Source: Diplonema papillatum
Lineage: Eukaryota; Euglenozoa; Diplonemea; Diplonemida; Diplonemidae
Direction: 5' to 3'
Assembly (NCBI GenBank): GCA_030068145.1
Contig: JAPJBO010000050.1
Coordinates: 434,001 to 498,000, forward strand
DNA: 64,000 nucleotides
Position numbers and translations under genes: made by a program. The notes below the pieces were generated by a model. That model did not search any database, was not told where the DNA came from, and saw only the letters and a program-made list of their open reading frames with translations. Positions 9,401 to 22,424 of this stretch are shown piece after piece (the first letter of the stretch is position 1; the number at the start of each line of letters is the position of its first letter).

Positions 9401-12400
9401 TGTGGAAGCTCAGCGAGGCGCTGCCGCCGACGACGACGCTCGACACCCCGGGCAGCCGCAGCGAAGCCCCCGCCGCAGCGGAGCTGTTCTGCCTCCTCGG
9501 CGCGGCGCTCGCGAAGCAGGAGGCTTCCCTGACCAGCAAAACGATCACGGAGCTCGTCCTCACCAGCGGGCACTCCGCCGTAAGCGGGCCACACGGTAAC
9601 TACTTCGACTGTACCGCGTTCCGGTACGAGCGCTACCGCACCCGCGCAGAGGTAGACGCCTTCGTCAAGGTCTTCGGGACCAAGTACAACCCGGACACAG
9701 TCGTCGACTCGTACAAGCCGGCGGGGCATGCCTTGTGGAAGCACCGCGACGCGGTTCGGCGAGCGCTCATCGACGCACTCTCCGAAGCCGACGGCCGCAA
9801 GCACGTCGTGGCCGCGGCTGGGCGGGCCATCGCGTTCCTGGCGCTGCACTCCGGACACGACGGGCTGCACGGTGTCTTCGGGAAGCCCCTCCAGTACGAC
9901 GACATCGAGACTTACGTCGCGGACGCTGAGGACGGCTCCACCGAGCCCCGCGCTGAGAGCAGCGAGCAGCCGACGGAGACCCGCCGAAGCGCGTGGAACT
10001 GCGAAACGTTCGACTTCCCTCGGTGCGTTCTTCTTTTTTTGTATGAGCACCTGCTTTGTAGGAAATACTTGAGGAGGCTGCCAGCTGCAAAAGATCAAAG
10101 GAGGTAAATGTGCTGTAGCCCACACGAAACACCAGGTGAATCTGGGTTCAGTGGCGGGCGCAAGCGTTCAACAAAAAAGACCCACTTTGTAGTTGTATTG
10201 TTTCTCCCCCTCTAGCCTCCTTCGAAGTAAGCACAAGGCAGCCCCTCGAGTATTTTAGTACCAACAATCTTGCGGGTTGCCCTTCCATGAATTGTACTGT
10301 GTTGCGCAGGCTAAAAAGACGTAGAACGTAGACAGCGTGTTTTGGTGGTTGGCCAGAATTCCTAACCTGAGACGACACAGGATAAATACAAGTGCGAAAA
10401 CGATCAACCGGAACGCACAAGCAAAACGAAGCGCCTGTCTTTTTTTATACCAGTCGTGAAATGTCGGAAGATATGAGAAGCTCGTCGCCGACAAACAAAC
10501 CGTGGCGGGTTTCACCTGCGTCCTGAATCTAACTACTTTCGTAAAATAGTGATCAGGCACTGCGTTCAGCGAAAACATCTCTCTCTTCCCATCATCGCAC
10601 GCGGTACAGGACTTCACTCCCCCTCACACATATTTATGGGCTACACTCCGCTCAGGGTTACCCAGGATTAAGCTTCAACTCCCCTCACACAAGCGCCTCA
10701 CGCTCTTGCTTAGCCATCGTGTTCTCTTAGTGCTGAGCGCTTCCGAGTGAGAGAAAGATAGAGAGAACGCATGAAAACAAGCCTATCGGTGTGGGCCTCC
10801 ACCCCCGTCCGGTGGGTCAGGCTAGATCCGGTGCTGGGGGGGACGTGGCCTTCGCTTTTCCGAGAGAGAGTGAGAGCGTGTCCGACATCGAAACAGCCCA
10901 CCAGGGACGAGGAACACGCTTCTCATTCCGTAGCTTACTTGCAATGACAATCCACACAGTTTGGCGGAGCGCATGGAAGCGCAAATTGCAAAACTCGCTG
11001 CGCTGACCCCCATCGAAGTGCGAGTCGCGCAGTGTTACACGGAGCAGAAGTTCGAACAGGTTGTGCAGCAGCAGCTGGAAGACGACGATGTCGTCCCCCG
11101 GTCTGGCTCACGGAAGGATGTGTACAACGTGAAGCGCGACAAGTCGCAGAAGGGGCTCTACTCCCGGGAAGACGAAGAATGGGAGCGGGAGTGGATCCGC
11201 AAGAAGAACGCCGAGAAGGGCATCGAAGACCCGAAAGTGGCGAAGGCCCGCGCCGAGACCCACGACCGGTTCACCGCCCTGCGCACCAGCCTCCAGAAAG
11301 AAATGTCCATCCTCGAGGCGTACCTGCTGGCCATCGTGCAGACGTGCACCGACACCGCCGCGAACGCGGCCGTGCATGAGTGCCTGCCGCAGGCGATCCC
11401 GGTGGTCAACCGTATCCTCCGTGAAGTGCCGATCTTCAAATTGAAGGACCTCGCCGAAGACTTGCTGGAATGGCTCTTCAGGTCGACACCTGTCCTCGAA
11501 TTGAAGGACATGTATTCCAGCCTCGCGGCCGTCACCGTCAAGGTCGTCGAGAACCGGAAGTCCGCCGCAGCAACGGGCAAGATCCCGTACGACGACGAAA
11601 CCGTATCGGGTGTCGAGGCCACCGCGAAGAGACTCCGCGCATCGAGCTCGCACTTGTTGCCGGCCGCGTCGTTCTCGATCATCTTCCCGCTGTGCGAAGC
11701 GGTCATGTGCCACACTTCGAACGCGAACCCGTTCAGTCTGATCTGCCAGCGGCAATGCATGGCCGTCGTGTCCACGAACACGGGCCTGCCGGATCTTCCG
11801 CACCGCGAGGCTTGCTCCGTCGGGCTCCTGACGCTGCTCGACCAGACTCCGGCTCTGGCGAAAACGGGGATCGCCGCCTTGTCTTCCCTCGCAGAGCACC
11901 TGAGGTTCGAGGAGATGACCCCGATCACGGAGGCGCTTATCAGCCCGTCGCCGATCCAGCGCGAGGCGGCGGTGGTTGCTTTGAAGCACTTCCCGCGCAT
12001 GCCCGAGGCGTCGGCGAAGACGAAGTACCTGCTCCTCTCCTGCACCTTCGACGAAAACCGGGGCAACCGGCGGAAAGCGAGGGAGACGTGGACGTACCAC
12101 GAGCTCAGCATCGGCGACGACTTCATCGACATTCTCGTGCCGGTCGTGCTCACCAGCAACACCTCCATCTGCGAGGCGGCGGCCGACGCGTTGGCGGAAG
12201 GCATCAAGACGCACCCCGAGCAGCAGAAGCTCGCCCTCCAGCAGCTCTTCCGCGCCTTCGACGCGCACCTCGCCGCACCCGACACCCTCAAGTCGCCGGA
12301 CCGGAAGGGCGTCGCGACGGCCATCGCCGCCCTCATCCCGCTGCTCACGCCGGACTGCATGGAGCTCATCACAAAGTTCTGCTGCCAGCGCGCCCTTCTC

Positions 12401-15400
12401 GACGTCAACGCCGAGGTCTGTCACCCCCCCCCACACCTTTTCCAACCTTTCCAATTCTCTCCAAGCTAGACCATTATACAACGACCCCCCACACCTTTCC
12501 TATCTCACATCTTCTTCGAAGATGTGAGACTTGATGCAAGCATCAATCATGCATGAGAGGCAGTGTGCTGTCTAAACATTAAACTACGACTTTTCTCCCC
12601 ACCCTTTCTATACAAGCAGCCAAGGTAACGGACATGATGCAGTCAGCGGGGGAAGAGACCTTGTTGAGTTAGTGACGCGAGAGGTGTAAAAATAGGTGGG
12701 AGGCCGCAACATTGAAATACCATTCCCCCTTTTCTCTTGTCGGTTTATTTATTTGATCCTGGGCCGCCGTGAATCCGAAACCAACACTGCGAACAACGAC
12801 CGACAGGTGCGCGAGAACTTCATGACGGCGTTCCAGCAGGTGGTCGCGACGCACGGCCGCGCCCACCACGATTCGATGCTGCCGGTGCTGCAGCGGTTCT
12901 TCGCCAACGGCCCGCCGGCGGCGCAGGGTCCGGCGGGGCCCGCGGGGGCGCTGACACCCGCCATTAAGGAGGCGTACACCGCCGCCATCGTGGTCGTGAT
13001 GGGGACCATATCGGCCCAAATGGACGACGCCCCGCATCTCGACGCCCTCGCCGGGAAGCTGATCGACACAGCAAACACGACGTCGGAAGCCATCGCGCTG
13101 TCGGTGTTCAACACGATGGCCATCGTCATCCAGATCAAGAACGCGAACAGCCAGCGCGAGAAACTGGTCGCCCGGTGCTTGGAGAAAATCCTGAAGGGCA
13201 ACGCCCAGGCGGACGTCCGCCGGTCCTACGCGCAGGCGCTGGCCGGCATCGTGAAGGGGTGCAAGCTGCCGTCTCTGAAGGAGCTGCGCGTGCTTTCGTC
13301 GCTCGAGCGGGCGCTGACCGGCAAAGGCCACGGCAAAGAGGGCGCGCTGCTGTCGTTCGCGGTGTTCTGCGAGCGACTCGAGGGCCTGTACGAACCGTAC
13401 GTCATCCACCAGATCCGGTTGGTGGTTGACGCGTTCGCCGACAAGGAGCAGGGCGTGAAGAAGGCTGCCGAAGAGTGCGCTGCGGCGATGATGAAATCCC
13501 TGTCGCACTTCGGCGTGCGGCAGATCCTCCCGCCGCTGATCAAGTCGTTCGACACGGACAACTGGCGCACGAAAGTGTCGGCATTGAACCTCCTCGGGCA
13601 AATGTCGTACTGCTCTCCCAAGCAGTTGGCCGCGGCGCTGCCGAAGGTGATGCCTGTGTTGAGGGAAACGCTCGCCGACAGCCATCGCGAAGTGCAGCAA
13701 AACGCGTGGGACGCTCTCAGGCGAGTCGGTGGTGTCATCACGAACCCGGAGATCGCTGCGCACGCGAACCAGCTCCTCGACGCCTTGAGGCGCCCGACTG
13801 AAGAAACCGACAACGCTCTCGAAGCACTTCTCTACACCCGTTTTGCCAACGTCATTGATGCTGCCTCGCTTGCGGTCATCGAACCAATCATCCGACGAGG
13901 GCTCGCGGAGCGAACTTCTTCGACCAAGCAGAAGGCCGCACAAATTGTCGGTTCAGTCGCTCTTGTCATCGAGGTCTGTCACCTGTTCCGTTACCGCTGC
14001 CTTCCCTGGCACTCTTGGGAAACTCTTCCCTGCGGAGAAGTGGTGTATCGAATCAAAGCAGGAAAGTACACGGCACTAGTACGCGCAATAGCTGGGTTTT
14101 GTGGCTGTCGGCAGTGGGGAACGGGGGTGGTGAAACCGCGGCCAGATGTGAATATCTATGGGAATCGCAGAAGCAAAAGACTCATCGCTTTCATCGCGTT
14201 CCTTTGTGTGTCCCACCCCGAGCGTGTCGCAGTAGCACGGGGTCGGAAGGACGTGATTAGTTGAAGCACATGGCCCCATCCCTTCATTTCTTTGAAAAGA
14301 ACAAAGATGAAAATCAGGGTAACGAAACAACGAAAAGGAGCAACAATCGGCAGCAGAACCACCAATAACAGGAAAGTCAAATTGCACCGGACTGCACATC
14401 AGCCTCGGTTGATTGCCGGCATACAAACAACACCTATTTACACAAACACGCAGGACCCGCTTCTAATGGTGCCGTACTTGGACGAACTTCTGAAACAGAT
14501 CAAGGCTGTCATTCTGGATGAACACCCGGACTGTCGGTCTACGGGGGCCAAAGCGTTGGGAAATCTGGTCACCAGCCTGACTGCCGAGCGCTTCCCCGGG
14601 CTCATGCAGTGGTGCTTCGACACGCTGAGCAATATCGAGAACTCGTTCGTCGAGCGGTCAGGGGCGGCGCAGGCGGCCGCGGAGGTTATCAAGGCGCTGA
14701 AGGACGACGAAAAGCTCGTCGAGTACCTCTACTACATCAAAGAGAAGACACACGAGTATGCACCTTGTTCCACGGGGGGGGGAATTCTGCTTACTGGTCT
14801 GTCTGCGCCTTTTGTGTTCGCTGGCGGGATACTTCTTGGTGACATGACTGCAAGAAAAAACGAAGAGGAATCAAACCATCCAGGGTAAACCTATCACTTA
14901 CATTGCGTAGGGGCAAGATGAAAGTACCCGTCCAGGGGACTTACGGAAATAAGCTTGTCTGGACAAGGTCACTTCCCGTCCAACGACACCCCCCACCCCA
15001 ACCACCTCGTTCTTGGGTGGCTTGACGACTGCGCAGCAGCATTCCCGCAGTGAGACTGTAATTTTCTTGCAAGTACTCAGACCAGAGTCCGGCTGCGCCC
15101 TCCCACGTTGATCGAATCAGCACGCGCAGATCTTCGAGAAACCTTTCATTGCCGGCTCGGTTTGGAAGCCACGGGTGGGCCTGAGGTCATCGGGCGCTTT
15201 TGTGAACTGCGTGCCAAACCCTAGCCCTACACTGGCACCTACACTGGCAGTGTACGGTCTGCTCGCTCTGGAATCCATTCCGTGCATCAGAATTGCAAAG
15301 AGAACCAACCCCGCCAACTCTATTACCGGGGCGGCTTGTGTGTGACCTAAAAAGACTGTTTCACAAGGGAGGCACACAACCTCCCTTGCCCTTGAGTTTG

Positions 15401-16934
15401 CATTCAGCCAACTGCTTCTTTCTCAATGGTCTCTGACCGGAACGAAAGAGAAGTCTGCTTCCGTTCCCCTTTTGAACATTCTTTTTTTCTCGAAACTCCG
15501 CACGAAAAAAAAAAAAAAACACACGCGCAGTCCGACGTACCAAGTCCGTGAAGGCTTCTTGCAAGTGTTGGTTTACCTGCCGCATGCTCTCGGCCAAGGC
15601 TACCAGCCTCACTTGAAGGAGATGACGCCGTGCGTCGTGCGCGGGCTCAGCGACGAAAACGAGGGCGTCCGAGAGATGTCCGTCAAGGCCGGGCAGACCT
15701 TGGTGCACCTGTTCGGAATGAAGTGCCTGGATCAGCTGCTCCCGCCGCTGCAGACCGGGTTGACCAGCGACGAGTGGAGGGTCCGGTTGTCGTCTTTGCA
15801 GTTGCTCGGAGACTTGTTGATGCGGGTCGCAACGGAGAACATGAGAATGATGCCGGTGCGTCACGTCGAGGAGGAGGACCTCGAAGAGGAAGATAGCGAA
15901 GAAGAAAGCGAAGAATCCGACGACGAGGAAGACAAGGGTGGCCTCCAGCCGCAGAAGCGGGACGGGCCCCTCACCCTGCGCGACCTGCGCCGCATGCGCG
16001 CCGACAAGACCACGAACAGTGTCATCAACGCCCTCGGCGACGTCATCGGCAACCACCTCCTCGGCTCGCTCATGGCCACCGTTTACATGCTTACGGTCGA
16101 CATCGCTATGGTCGTGTCTCGCGAGGCCAAACAGGTATCGCAGCCGTCCATTTCCTCTGAAACTGTCAAACCCCCACACGCACTTCGCTGGACGACGTGC
16201 GGGCGAATCTCGGAACAGGACTCCCAATGCGCCGCGTCTGCGCGTCGAAGCCGTGGGGTTGTCACCATCTCTTTTTGCAACAAATCCGCACAAAACAGGT
16301 TTGGAAGGCACTTGTCGACAACACCCCTGCAATGCTTCGCAAGATCATGGACGTCCTCACGCCCCGCCTTGTGGAATACATTTCCACGGATAACGTATGC
16401 ATCCCCTCCGCTCCCCCGTGCGAAAGGAAGAATACGCGTCGGCTTGGGTTGGCAAGTGGCCTACGCTTTAGCTGCCCTGAAGAAGCAAGCTTTCTGAGAC
16501 ACTTGATTCCGAGTTCTGAGCTCAATCCCGACGAGGAGCAGTTTGTTCAACGTCGCGTCATGCTCTTACATTTGAAGCCGGGCCATCAAGTTATTTTGTG
16601 TGCGTGAAAACAGCCGCTCTGACTCTGCGTTACTGTGTGGCAGCATCACCGGACATGACCTCTGTCCCAACTATGTACAGAGCACATGTCCAGACTATTG
16701 AGGACTAGCAGGTAAGTGGACACCTCCCCTAACTCGGATCAACCCGCGTCTAGATGGGGTATAGGGGAGCGCCGACGTACCCACATTTGGGCTTGCCGGG
16801 GGCAAGTTCCTTCAAAAATAAAAGGGAAAGGTTACACAAGGTGTCCCCTGCACTTGTCTCCGGCTGCTTCGGCAGTTCGACTGCTACTAGCGGTCTATCG
16901 TTACAGGTTGCTGCTGCATGCCAAGCTCAAACTG

Positions 16935-16965
<31 letters not shown>

Positions 16966-19900
16966 CATGTACTATTGCCAACCGCAAAGGTGCAAAGTTA
17001 CAACCTGCCACTTTAACTGCAGCCGGAGCACCGCGAGGTTGCTGGTCGCTGTGTCGGAGACTTGGTCCAAAGGCTTGGGGACGGGTTCCTGCCCTCGATT
17101 CTGCCTGTGCTCGCGAACGGGCTGAATGCGGAGAACTCGGAGTCGCAACGCCTGGGAGCCACTCTGGCGCTCAAGGAGGTCGTTCGCAGCGTCTCGAAGC
17201 AGCAGTACACGACATACTCGAACATCATCACACCCGCCGTGGTGCAGGCCATCAAGGACGACGACCCGGAGGTCAGAGAGGAGGCTGGTCTGGCGTTCAA
17301 CATGCTCTTCGAACAATTCGGTGGCCGCACGATCGAAAACCTCATGAAAAACCTCATCACAGCCATCATGGAGAACGACCAGCAGGTACGCGATCCCCCC
17401 CCCCCACCTTCCCTCATTTAGAAATCGAAGGACGGAAGGCCGAAAAGAAGGTAGTGAACCAGCCACTTGTCTTCGCACCTGGGCATTTCAGGGTCCTGAC
17501 CGGGCGCACACCGATTCCGTCATTCCCGTCGAATTTTAGTGAAGAGAGGACGAATCTGTTTTCGGAACAAGTAACATGCACTTCTGAGCTGTGACTGCCA
17601 GCGAAGCGCAGCCGTACGTTTTGTCTCCACAGAAGCAGAGAACTGTTGCCTTTTTTCAACGCGGGTTCCGCTTCTCTCATTTTCTGTACTTGAGGTCATT
17701 CGTCCATCATCGAATACTGCTCGCGATTTTTGTAAACGTTAACAGTCGGTATCACTCGCACGTCACACAGGCAATGGCTGGTACCCTCGAGATGCTCAAG
17801 ATGCGTCCGATTGCCGTTCTCGGACAGCTTATTCCGACGTTCCTCAAAGAGAAGTACCTCACGGAGTCGCTGGCAAGAGGCCTCATCGAAATTGCGAACC
17901 TTGCAGGTATTGTGAAAGGGGGTGTCACCGTGTAAAGCTCCTTCCCGTCGCCGCTTCTCGCAGAAGAACAAACATGCGTAAAGGATCCCAGCAAGCAGGC
18001 CTTACTCGGAGCGACCAGTGTCATGGCGCGTACCACCCCCGGACCAGCTGTCCGTTTCCGCTTGACTACCCCCGTTGCAATTTTAGTACTATCAATCTTG
18101 CGGGTTGCCCTTCAATGTATCGTCCAGGCTAAAAAGACGTAGGCAGCGTGTTTTGGTGGTTGATCAGAATTCCTTACCTGAATATACACAGGGTAAATAC
18201 AAGTGCGAAAACGATCACCCGGCACGCACGAACAAAACGAAGCGCCTGTCTTTTTCTCACCAATGAGGAAAGAGCCACAAGTTTATTGACCGGCAACCAA
18301 CACAACTTACAGACGAGCATATCAAACCGCACATCATCGAATTGGTGCCGCTTCTGTCGGCAACGCTCGCCCTCCCAGATTTGGAATACGAAGACACGAT
18401 GGTCGAAGCTGTCGAGGTGTGTACGGTCGCTCAACGCAATTCCGAGAGGAAAGTAGCTCGGTACGGTGGTAGTTCTCGCGTCTTCTCGCTTGCTGCTGTC
18501 TCCTCTCGCACCACCATGCGCCGTCGTATTTACTCCCAGCATTTAGGACGACGTTTGACCGTCTGCTACCATTCGCCTTTTCTTCAATGTGTATTGCAGT
18601 AGCTTTCGTGTTCTTGGTAGTACAGCCAACGGTTGCATTGCATACCAAACTCCTCTAACCACCGAACCCAACGCAGGCACTCCTCCTCAGAGCCGATTCC
18701 GAGCGCCTGTACGCCCTCATGGGCGAGATTCGAAATGTATGTTCAATATTTGACCACAAAGCCATCCATTGCCTCATCGCAACTCTCACAAGGCACAAGA
18801 ATATGCAGAGTCTCAAGGTGGCCGTCATTCTTAATAGCTTCACCACCCGTTCTAGTCAACACAGCTCGGCGGTCGCAGGTTCGGTACCTGCCCTGCAGGG
18901 GGTTTCGCCCATGCACCGCCTCCATATGCTGAAAACATTTGACGGGTACTTTGCTGACTTCCCCTCTCGATCGAGTCAAGAAGGGACGGGGTTTTGGTGT
19001 TCTGCGCGACGGAGCATGGGAAGACTTTCAGAAATACCCCACTCCAGGAAGAACAAAAGAGCAACGCGGACCACTCCGGAGGGTATGCTACTCAGCTAGG
19101 ACCTGCATGCCACGACAGAAAGGTAGGGGACGGAAGCATCTGTCAAACTCCACCTGAACCCCTCCACAGCTCGTTCAATCGATGGACCCGGCCGAAAGAC
19201 GAGGTGGCGTCGGCCTCATTGGGGCGCTCATGCAATGCGAGGTAATGCTTTGCTTTTTTCCGCAGCAGCGGATTGCGAACTCAAGAAGAGAACGCCAATC
19301 TTATCCGAGCAGCAGGTTGTGCGGCACCCATTCGTCCGGAGAAAAAGAAGTAGCTTTGTCAGAGTTGTGGCACTACTTCACGTGCACGGCTGCAAAAATT
19401 GCCAGCTTTCTGCGATGTGGCTTTGCGTTTCTTAACTGCACAGCGCGGCATCAAGATTGAAGTGACGGGCCAAGCCAGTGAAGTAGTTCGACCGATTGCT
19501 GACAAGGACGAACTTCTTTCAAAAAAGGACGGATTCTTTTTGTTCCTTCGAGACGTTGGTCTAAGTCCTCCCTCGAATGCGCGACAAAACCTGCTTTCCT
19601 ACCCCCAAAAGTCCTGTGGACTCTTGACTTTTCTCTTGGTAGTTGCCCCAGGAGACAACGTCCGAAACCGGTCCGCCTCCGTCTCGTAAAACTGCATCGA
19701 ATTGCCTGCTGCAGTCCATCAGCAGTCCATCAGCAGGGGGGGGGGACCAAACGTGCCGGGCGGGTAAACCTTGCAACCCAGTTGCTCGGCTATGTTCTCG
19801 ATTTTGTGGCCGAAGAGCATACAGAACTCTGCTGAGCAAGAAAAGCAACACCAGATGACCTTTCGTCACGGCATGTCAGTCAGAACATTCACTCCATCGA

Positions 19901-21276
19901 TACAGGAACTGGAGCTCGAGGTGTTCTACACGGCCTACATCCAAAATGTTGTTCGACTCTACGGAGACGTCGAAGTCGACGTGCAGAAATCCGCACTCAA
20001 TGCGATGCGCAAGGTCTCAGCCAAGTTCGAAGCAAACGACCTGTTCACGAAGTACCAAGACGTTGTGCACGGGGCTCTCCAGACGGCTGCGATGGGCACG
20101 TTCAGCACCGGCGGGTCGCTGCCTGCGCTGGACATCATCGATCCGAGCGGAGACAAGAAGACGCTGGGGCTTGCCACCGTGCTGCCCTTCTACACCCGGC
20201 CTTTGCAGACGGGCACGAACGAAGAGAGGGAGAACGCCGCCAGCGGCATCTTGGAGGTTGTCGACTTGGTTAGCGCGGAGACGATCAAGGCCTGCGTCGG
20301 CGACGTGATCGGGCCGATGATCCGTAAAATGAACGACGTGATGCCGTCCAGCACCAAGTGCGCCCTCCTCACCTGCATCTCCGGATGCATCAAGAGAGTC
20401 GGATCGTCGGCGAAGCAGTTCATCGTCATGTTGCAGACCGCGTTCCCGAAGAATCTCGCCAATGCGGACGCGGACGTGCGTCGTTGCGCGTTGGAATCGC
20501 TCTACATTCTAATGAAGCACCAAGAGCCGAGGCTCGACCCGACGCTGAACTCGCTGGCCCTCGAGATCAAGGCGGCGTCCCACCCGCTGGTCCAAATCTC
20601 GCTCCTCCGCGGGTTGACCGTCTGCTTGGGCACCCGCCCGGACGCTGCGCTGGGACCTATGGTGGCGAAGAAGTGCCAGGAGATCGTGATGCCGCTGATG
20701 AAGATCCGGCCGGGGAACGGCGCGCACGCCCGCGCCATCGGGAAGGCCGTCGGCATCATCGCCCCGCTCATCGACGAGCACTGCGCCCGCGACGCGTTCG
20801 ACAAGGCCCACGCATACTGCGGGCAGGGCGGCCGCATGCTCACCCTCGGAATGGCCCTCTGGCACGGCCTGTTGACCAACGGTGTCGGCAAGCCCGGCGC
20901 CTTCCACCAGGACTACGTCGCCTTCACCGAGGACGCGATCGCCGCGCTCCCGGCGTCGAAGGACGCCGACGAACTGCTCGCCATGGCCAAGGCCTGCCTC
21001 GCGTACTTCACGCACGGTGCCCACAACGAAGTAGGCATCAGCGAAGCAGTCGCCCTGTCGGCTGCGATGGTCAAAGCGGGCAACGCGCAGATCGCGGGCG
21101 ACCGCTCCCTCATCCACGCCGAGGGCGCCCTGCGCTTCGCGCTGATCGCGTCGCTCGACATCCTGCCCGCCAAGTACCAAGCCCCGGTCAACAAAGTCAT
21201 CAGCGCCCTCGCCAACGTCGAGCGGGAGGAAGACATGTGCTCCGAGACGGAGGACGACGCCAGAGAAAACCAGTAG
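6442..21276 (+). CDS. GCN1: GCN1-like translational activator of the eIF2-alpha kinase GCN2, 2856 aa, 13 exons
   Basis: Ribosome-bound HEAT-repeat protein that, with GCN20, senses stalled or collided ribosomes and activates GCN2. Exons: 6442-7896, 8638-10022, 10960-12415, 12807-13973, 14454-14755, 15531-16134, 16299-16394, 17023-17385, 17771-17906, 18313-18416, 18677-18736, 19170-19241, 19906-21276. All introns are GT-AG, all phases match across joins, and the 8571-base sum is a multiple of three. The length is close to yeast and human GCN1 (~2670 aa). Recognisable family segments include RSGAAQAAAEVIKAL (exon 5), VREGFLQVLVYLP, DEWRVRLSSLQLLGDLL (exon 6), VWKALVDNTPAMLRKI (exon 7) and the HEAT array in the last exon. 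Oddities are an acidic Glu/Asp insert near 15865-15940 and a Lys/Ala-rich insert near 9190-9320. The GCN2-contacting region should fall in the last exon, but this was not mapped. The last exon could hide a further small intron. Confidence 0.93.
8215..8476 (+). rRNA. 18S rRNA 3'-terminal fragment inside intron 1 of the GCN1-like gene
   Basis: Universal small-subunit motifs occur in order: GATTGCAATTATT, GAGGAATGTCTAGTAGGCGC, AGTCATCAGCTTGCACTGAT, TACGTCC, TTGTACACACCGCCCGTCG, TACCGATTG, AAGTCGTAACAAGG, TAGGTGAACCTGC and GGATCATTA. This is helix 44 and the very 3' end. The 5' limit is uncertain. The GCTGTAGGTGAACCTGCAGC form and AAGCAAAAGTCGTAACAAGG are what I remember for Euglenozoa. The fragment is in sense orientation in the pre-mRNA and is surrounded by correct splice sites, so it is presumably a non-functional insertion of rDNA. 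Confidence 0.9.
10040..10262 (+). repeat. Dispersed repeat family A, copy 2 (intron 2 of GCN1)
   Basis: The block runs from GAGCACCTGCTTTGTAGGAA to CAGCCCCTCGAG. Its near-identical counterpart is the reverse complement at 22725-22940. The blocks GGAGGTAAATGTGCTGTAG, CCCACACGAA and GGTGAATCTGGGTTCAGTG recur in all four copies. It includes a pyrimidine run ending in CTCCCCCTCTAG that looks like a splice acceptor. Confidence 0.85.
10246..10446 (+). repeat. Dispersed repeat family F, copy 1 (intron 2 of GCN1)
   Basis: About 190 bases match 18082-18257 in intron 9 of the same gene in the same order: ATTTTAGTAC, CAATCTTGCGGGTTGCCCTT, CAGGCTAAAAAGACGTAG, CAGCGTGTTTTGGTGGTTG and CAAAACGAAGCGCCTGTCTT. 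It abuts family A copy 2. The rest of intron 2 (10447-10959) shows nothing recognisable. Confidence 0.9.
12503..12546. other. Two adjacent perfect hairpins in intron 3 of GCN1
   Basis: TCTCACATCTTC and its exact complement are separated by three bases (12503-12529), followed at once by TTGATGC-AA-GCATCAA (12531-12546). They may form part of a small dispersed element, because the next 60 bases resemble 25500-25556. Confidence 0.75.
12547..12605 (-). repeat. Short dispersed repeat family E, copy 1 (tRNA-like head on minus strand)
   Basis: GCAGTG.GCTG.CTAAAC and TTAAAC.A.GACTTT are shared with 25509-25553. The reverse complement, TAGTTTAATGTTTAGACAG, resembles a tRNA D-arm/A-box. The match is short, so this is a weak call. 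Confidence 0.4.
13974..14453 (+). other. GCN1 intron 4
   Basis: 480 bases with a GTCTGT donor and a CACGCAG acceptor. No repeat or RNA is recognised. The next intron (14756-15530) likewise shows nothing except an A-rich run just before its acceptor CGCGCAG. Confidence 0.6.
16937..16966 (+). repeat. (CTA)n microsatellite, 10 units, in GCN1 intron 7
   Basis: Uninterrupted CTA triplets lie ~55 bases upstream of the acceptor of exon 8. Confidence 0.95.
18082..18257 (+). repeat. Dispersed repeat family F, copy 2 (intron 9 of GCN1)
   Basis: Sense-orientation copy of 10246-10446 with small indels. It includes GCTAAAAAGACGTAGGCAGC and AATACAAGTGCGAAAACGAT. It ends ~55 bases before the exon 10 acceptor CTTACAG. 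Confidence 0.9.
19242..19905 (+). other. GCN1 intron 12, with an unused exon-like piece
   Basis: Direct splicing of exon 12 to exon 13 gives a length that fits the GCN1 family. A piece at 19269-19314 has an AG before it and could be an alternative mini-exon, but no frame improves the match. Otherwise nothing is recognised apart from a G run near 19737-19746. Confidence 0.45.
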
Positions 21277-21653
21277 GCGTGCCAAGCGAATGCTCCCCCG
21301 CGTCTATTCGGCACGTACCATCAAGACGCGACCGGCACACTGCCTGGTTGTGGGCTGTCCCGGACGCCAGATAACCCAGTAGAGTGTGTGTGTGTGTTGG
21401 AATTCAATTTCGGGTAACCCCTGAAGCGGAGTATAGCCCACTGTGTGTGTGTGTATGTTGTAGACCTGTTTTCACGTGGTGCCTCCCTGAGCGAGGGGCG
21501 TCCACGACTCCTTCAGTTTCAAGTAACCGCCGATGCTCCCGCAGGCTGCGAGTGGGGTCCGTGTTCAACTGGGGGTGGTGCCGTTGAACAGCTTCGCACT
21601 CACCGCAGCGCCCCAGTCTGTGGATCGAGCAGTATAGCATCCGCGGCCTTAGG

Positions 21654-21751
<98 letters not shown>

Positions 21752-22424
21752 TGCGAATGTGCCCCCCCGTTCATTCGGCACGTACATCGAATACGCGATT
21801 GCAGCGCTGGTGGCGGAAGGCGTGTCGCGCGTGCTTCACGCAAATGAGGTCGCCGTCAAGGTCATCGGTCAACGCGCCAACATCGAACATGTGCTCCGTG
21901 GCAATCTCCTCCAAGGCAAGGCACCGAAGACGCACCTGCACCTTGCATGCCGCGCACTTGCACGCGCACAGATTCTCCAATCACAGCAACCACGTCGGCA
22001 GCAGCATCAGCGGCACTCGCGCCGGCGCTGCGCTCGCCGCACGGACGGCACGGACCTTTCGGGGTTTCGAAGGCCATGCATTGCCGGATCTTTTGATCCC
22101 GCGCCTCTTTTTTCTCTCTCGAGCCTCTGGCTGCCCAACTTGAAGGGGATGCGATATTCCTTTCGAACTTGCGCCGCTGGTTCGCAATTACCTTTCTTGT
22201 AAGCCATCAGCTTGCACTGACTGCATCGTCCCTGCGATGTAAATACCCTATAAACGACCCTCTCGTGCTGCCGCGCACGTGTAAGCCACCACCTCTAACC
22301 GATAGCCTGGCTTTGCAGAGCATGACACGACGCGTGTGTACGTGTTGCGCCCAAACACAGAAATGTATCATTTTCGTCGTTTGTGGGGTTCCCTGCACAC
22401 CCTTCTTTCCTACTTACTTTGATC
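21277..22424. other. Intergenic, microsatellite-rich, no gene supported
   Basis: Two short (GT)n tracts (about 21383-21396 and 21441-21454) precede the long (GT)n. The stretch 21760-22180 is open on both strands but resembles no family I know. At 22203-22222, CATCAGCTTGCACTGA repeats a short piece of the 18S fragment at 8279-8294, too short to call. Confidence 0.4.
21655..21752 (+). repeat. (GT)n microsatellite, about 48 units
   Basis: An uninterrupted GT run creates spurious Cys-Val and Thr-His ORFs on the two strands. Confidence 0.97.

Noticed and set aside
21656..22202. + and - ORFs running from the (GT)n tract into 22.2 kb
   Set aside because: The open start is the microsatellite; the rest has no motif or splice structure.
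22203..22222. Second 18S fragment
   Set aside because: Only ~16 bases match; there are no further rRNA motifs around it.
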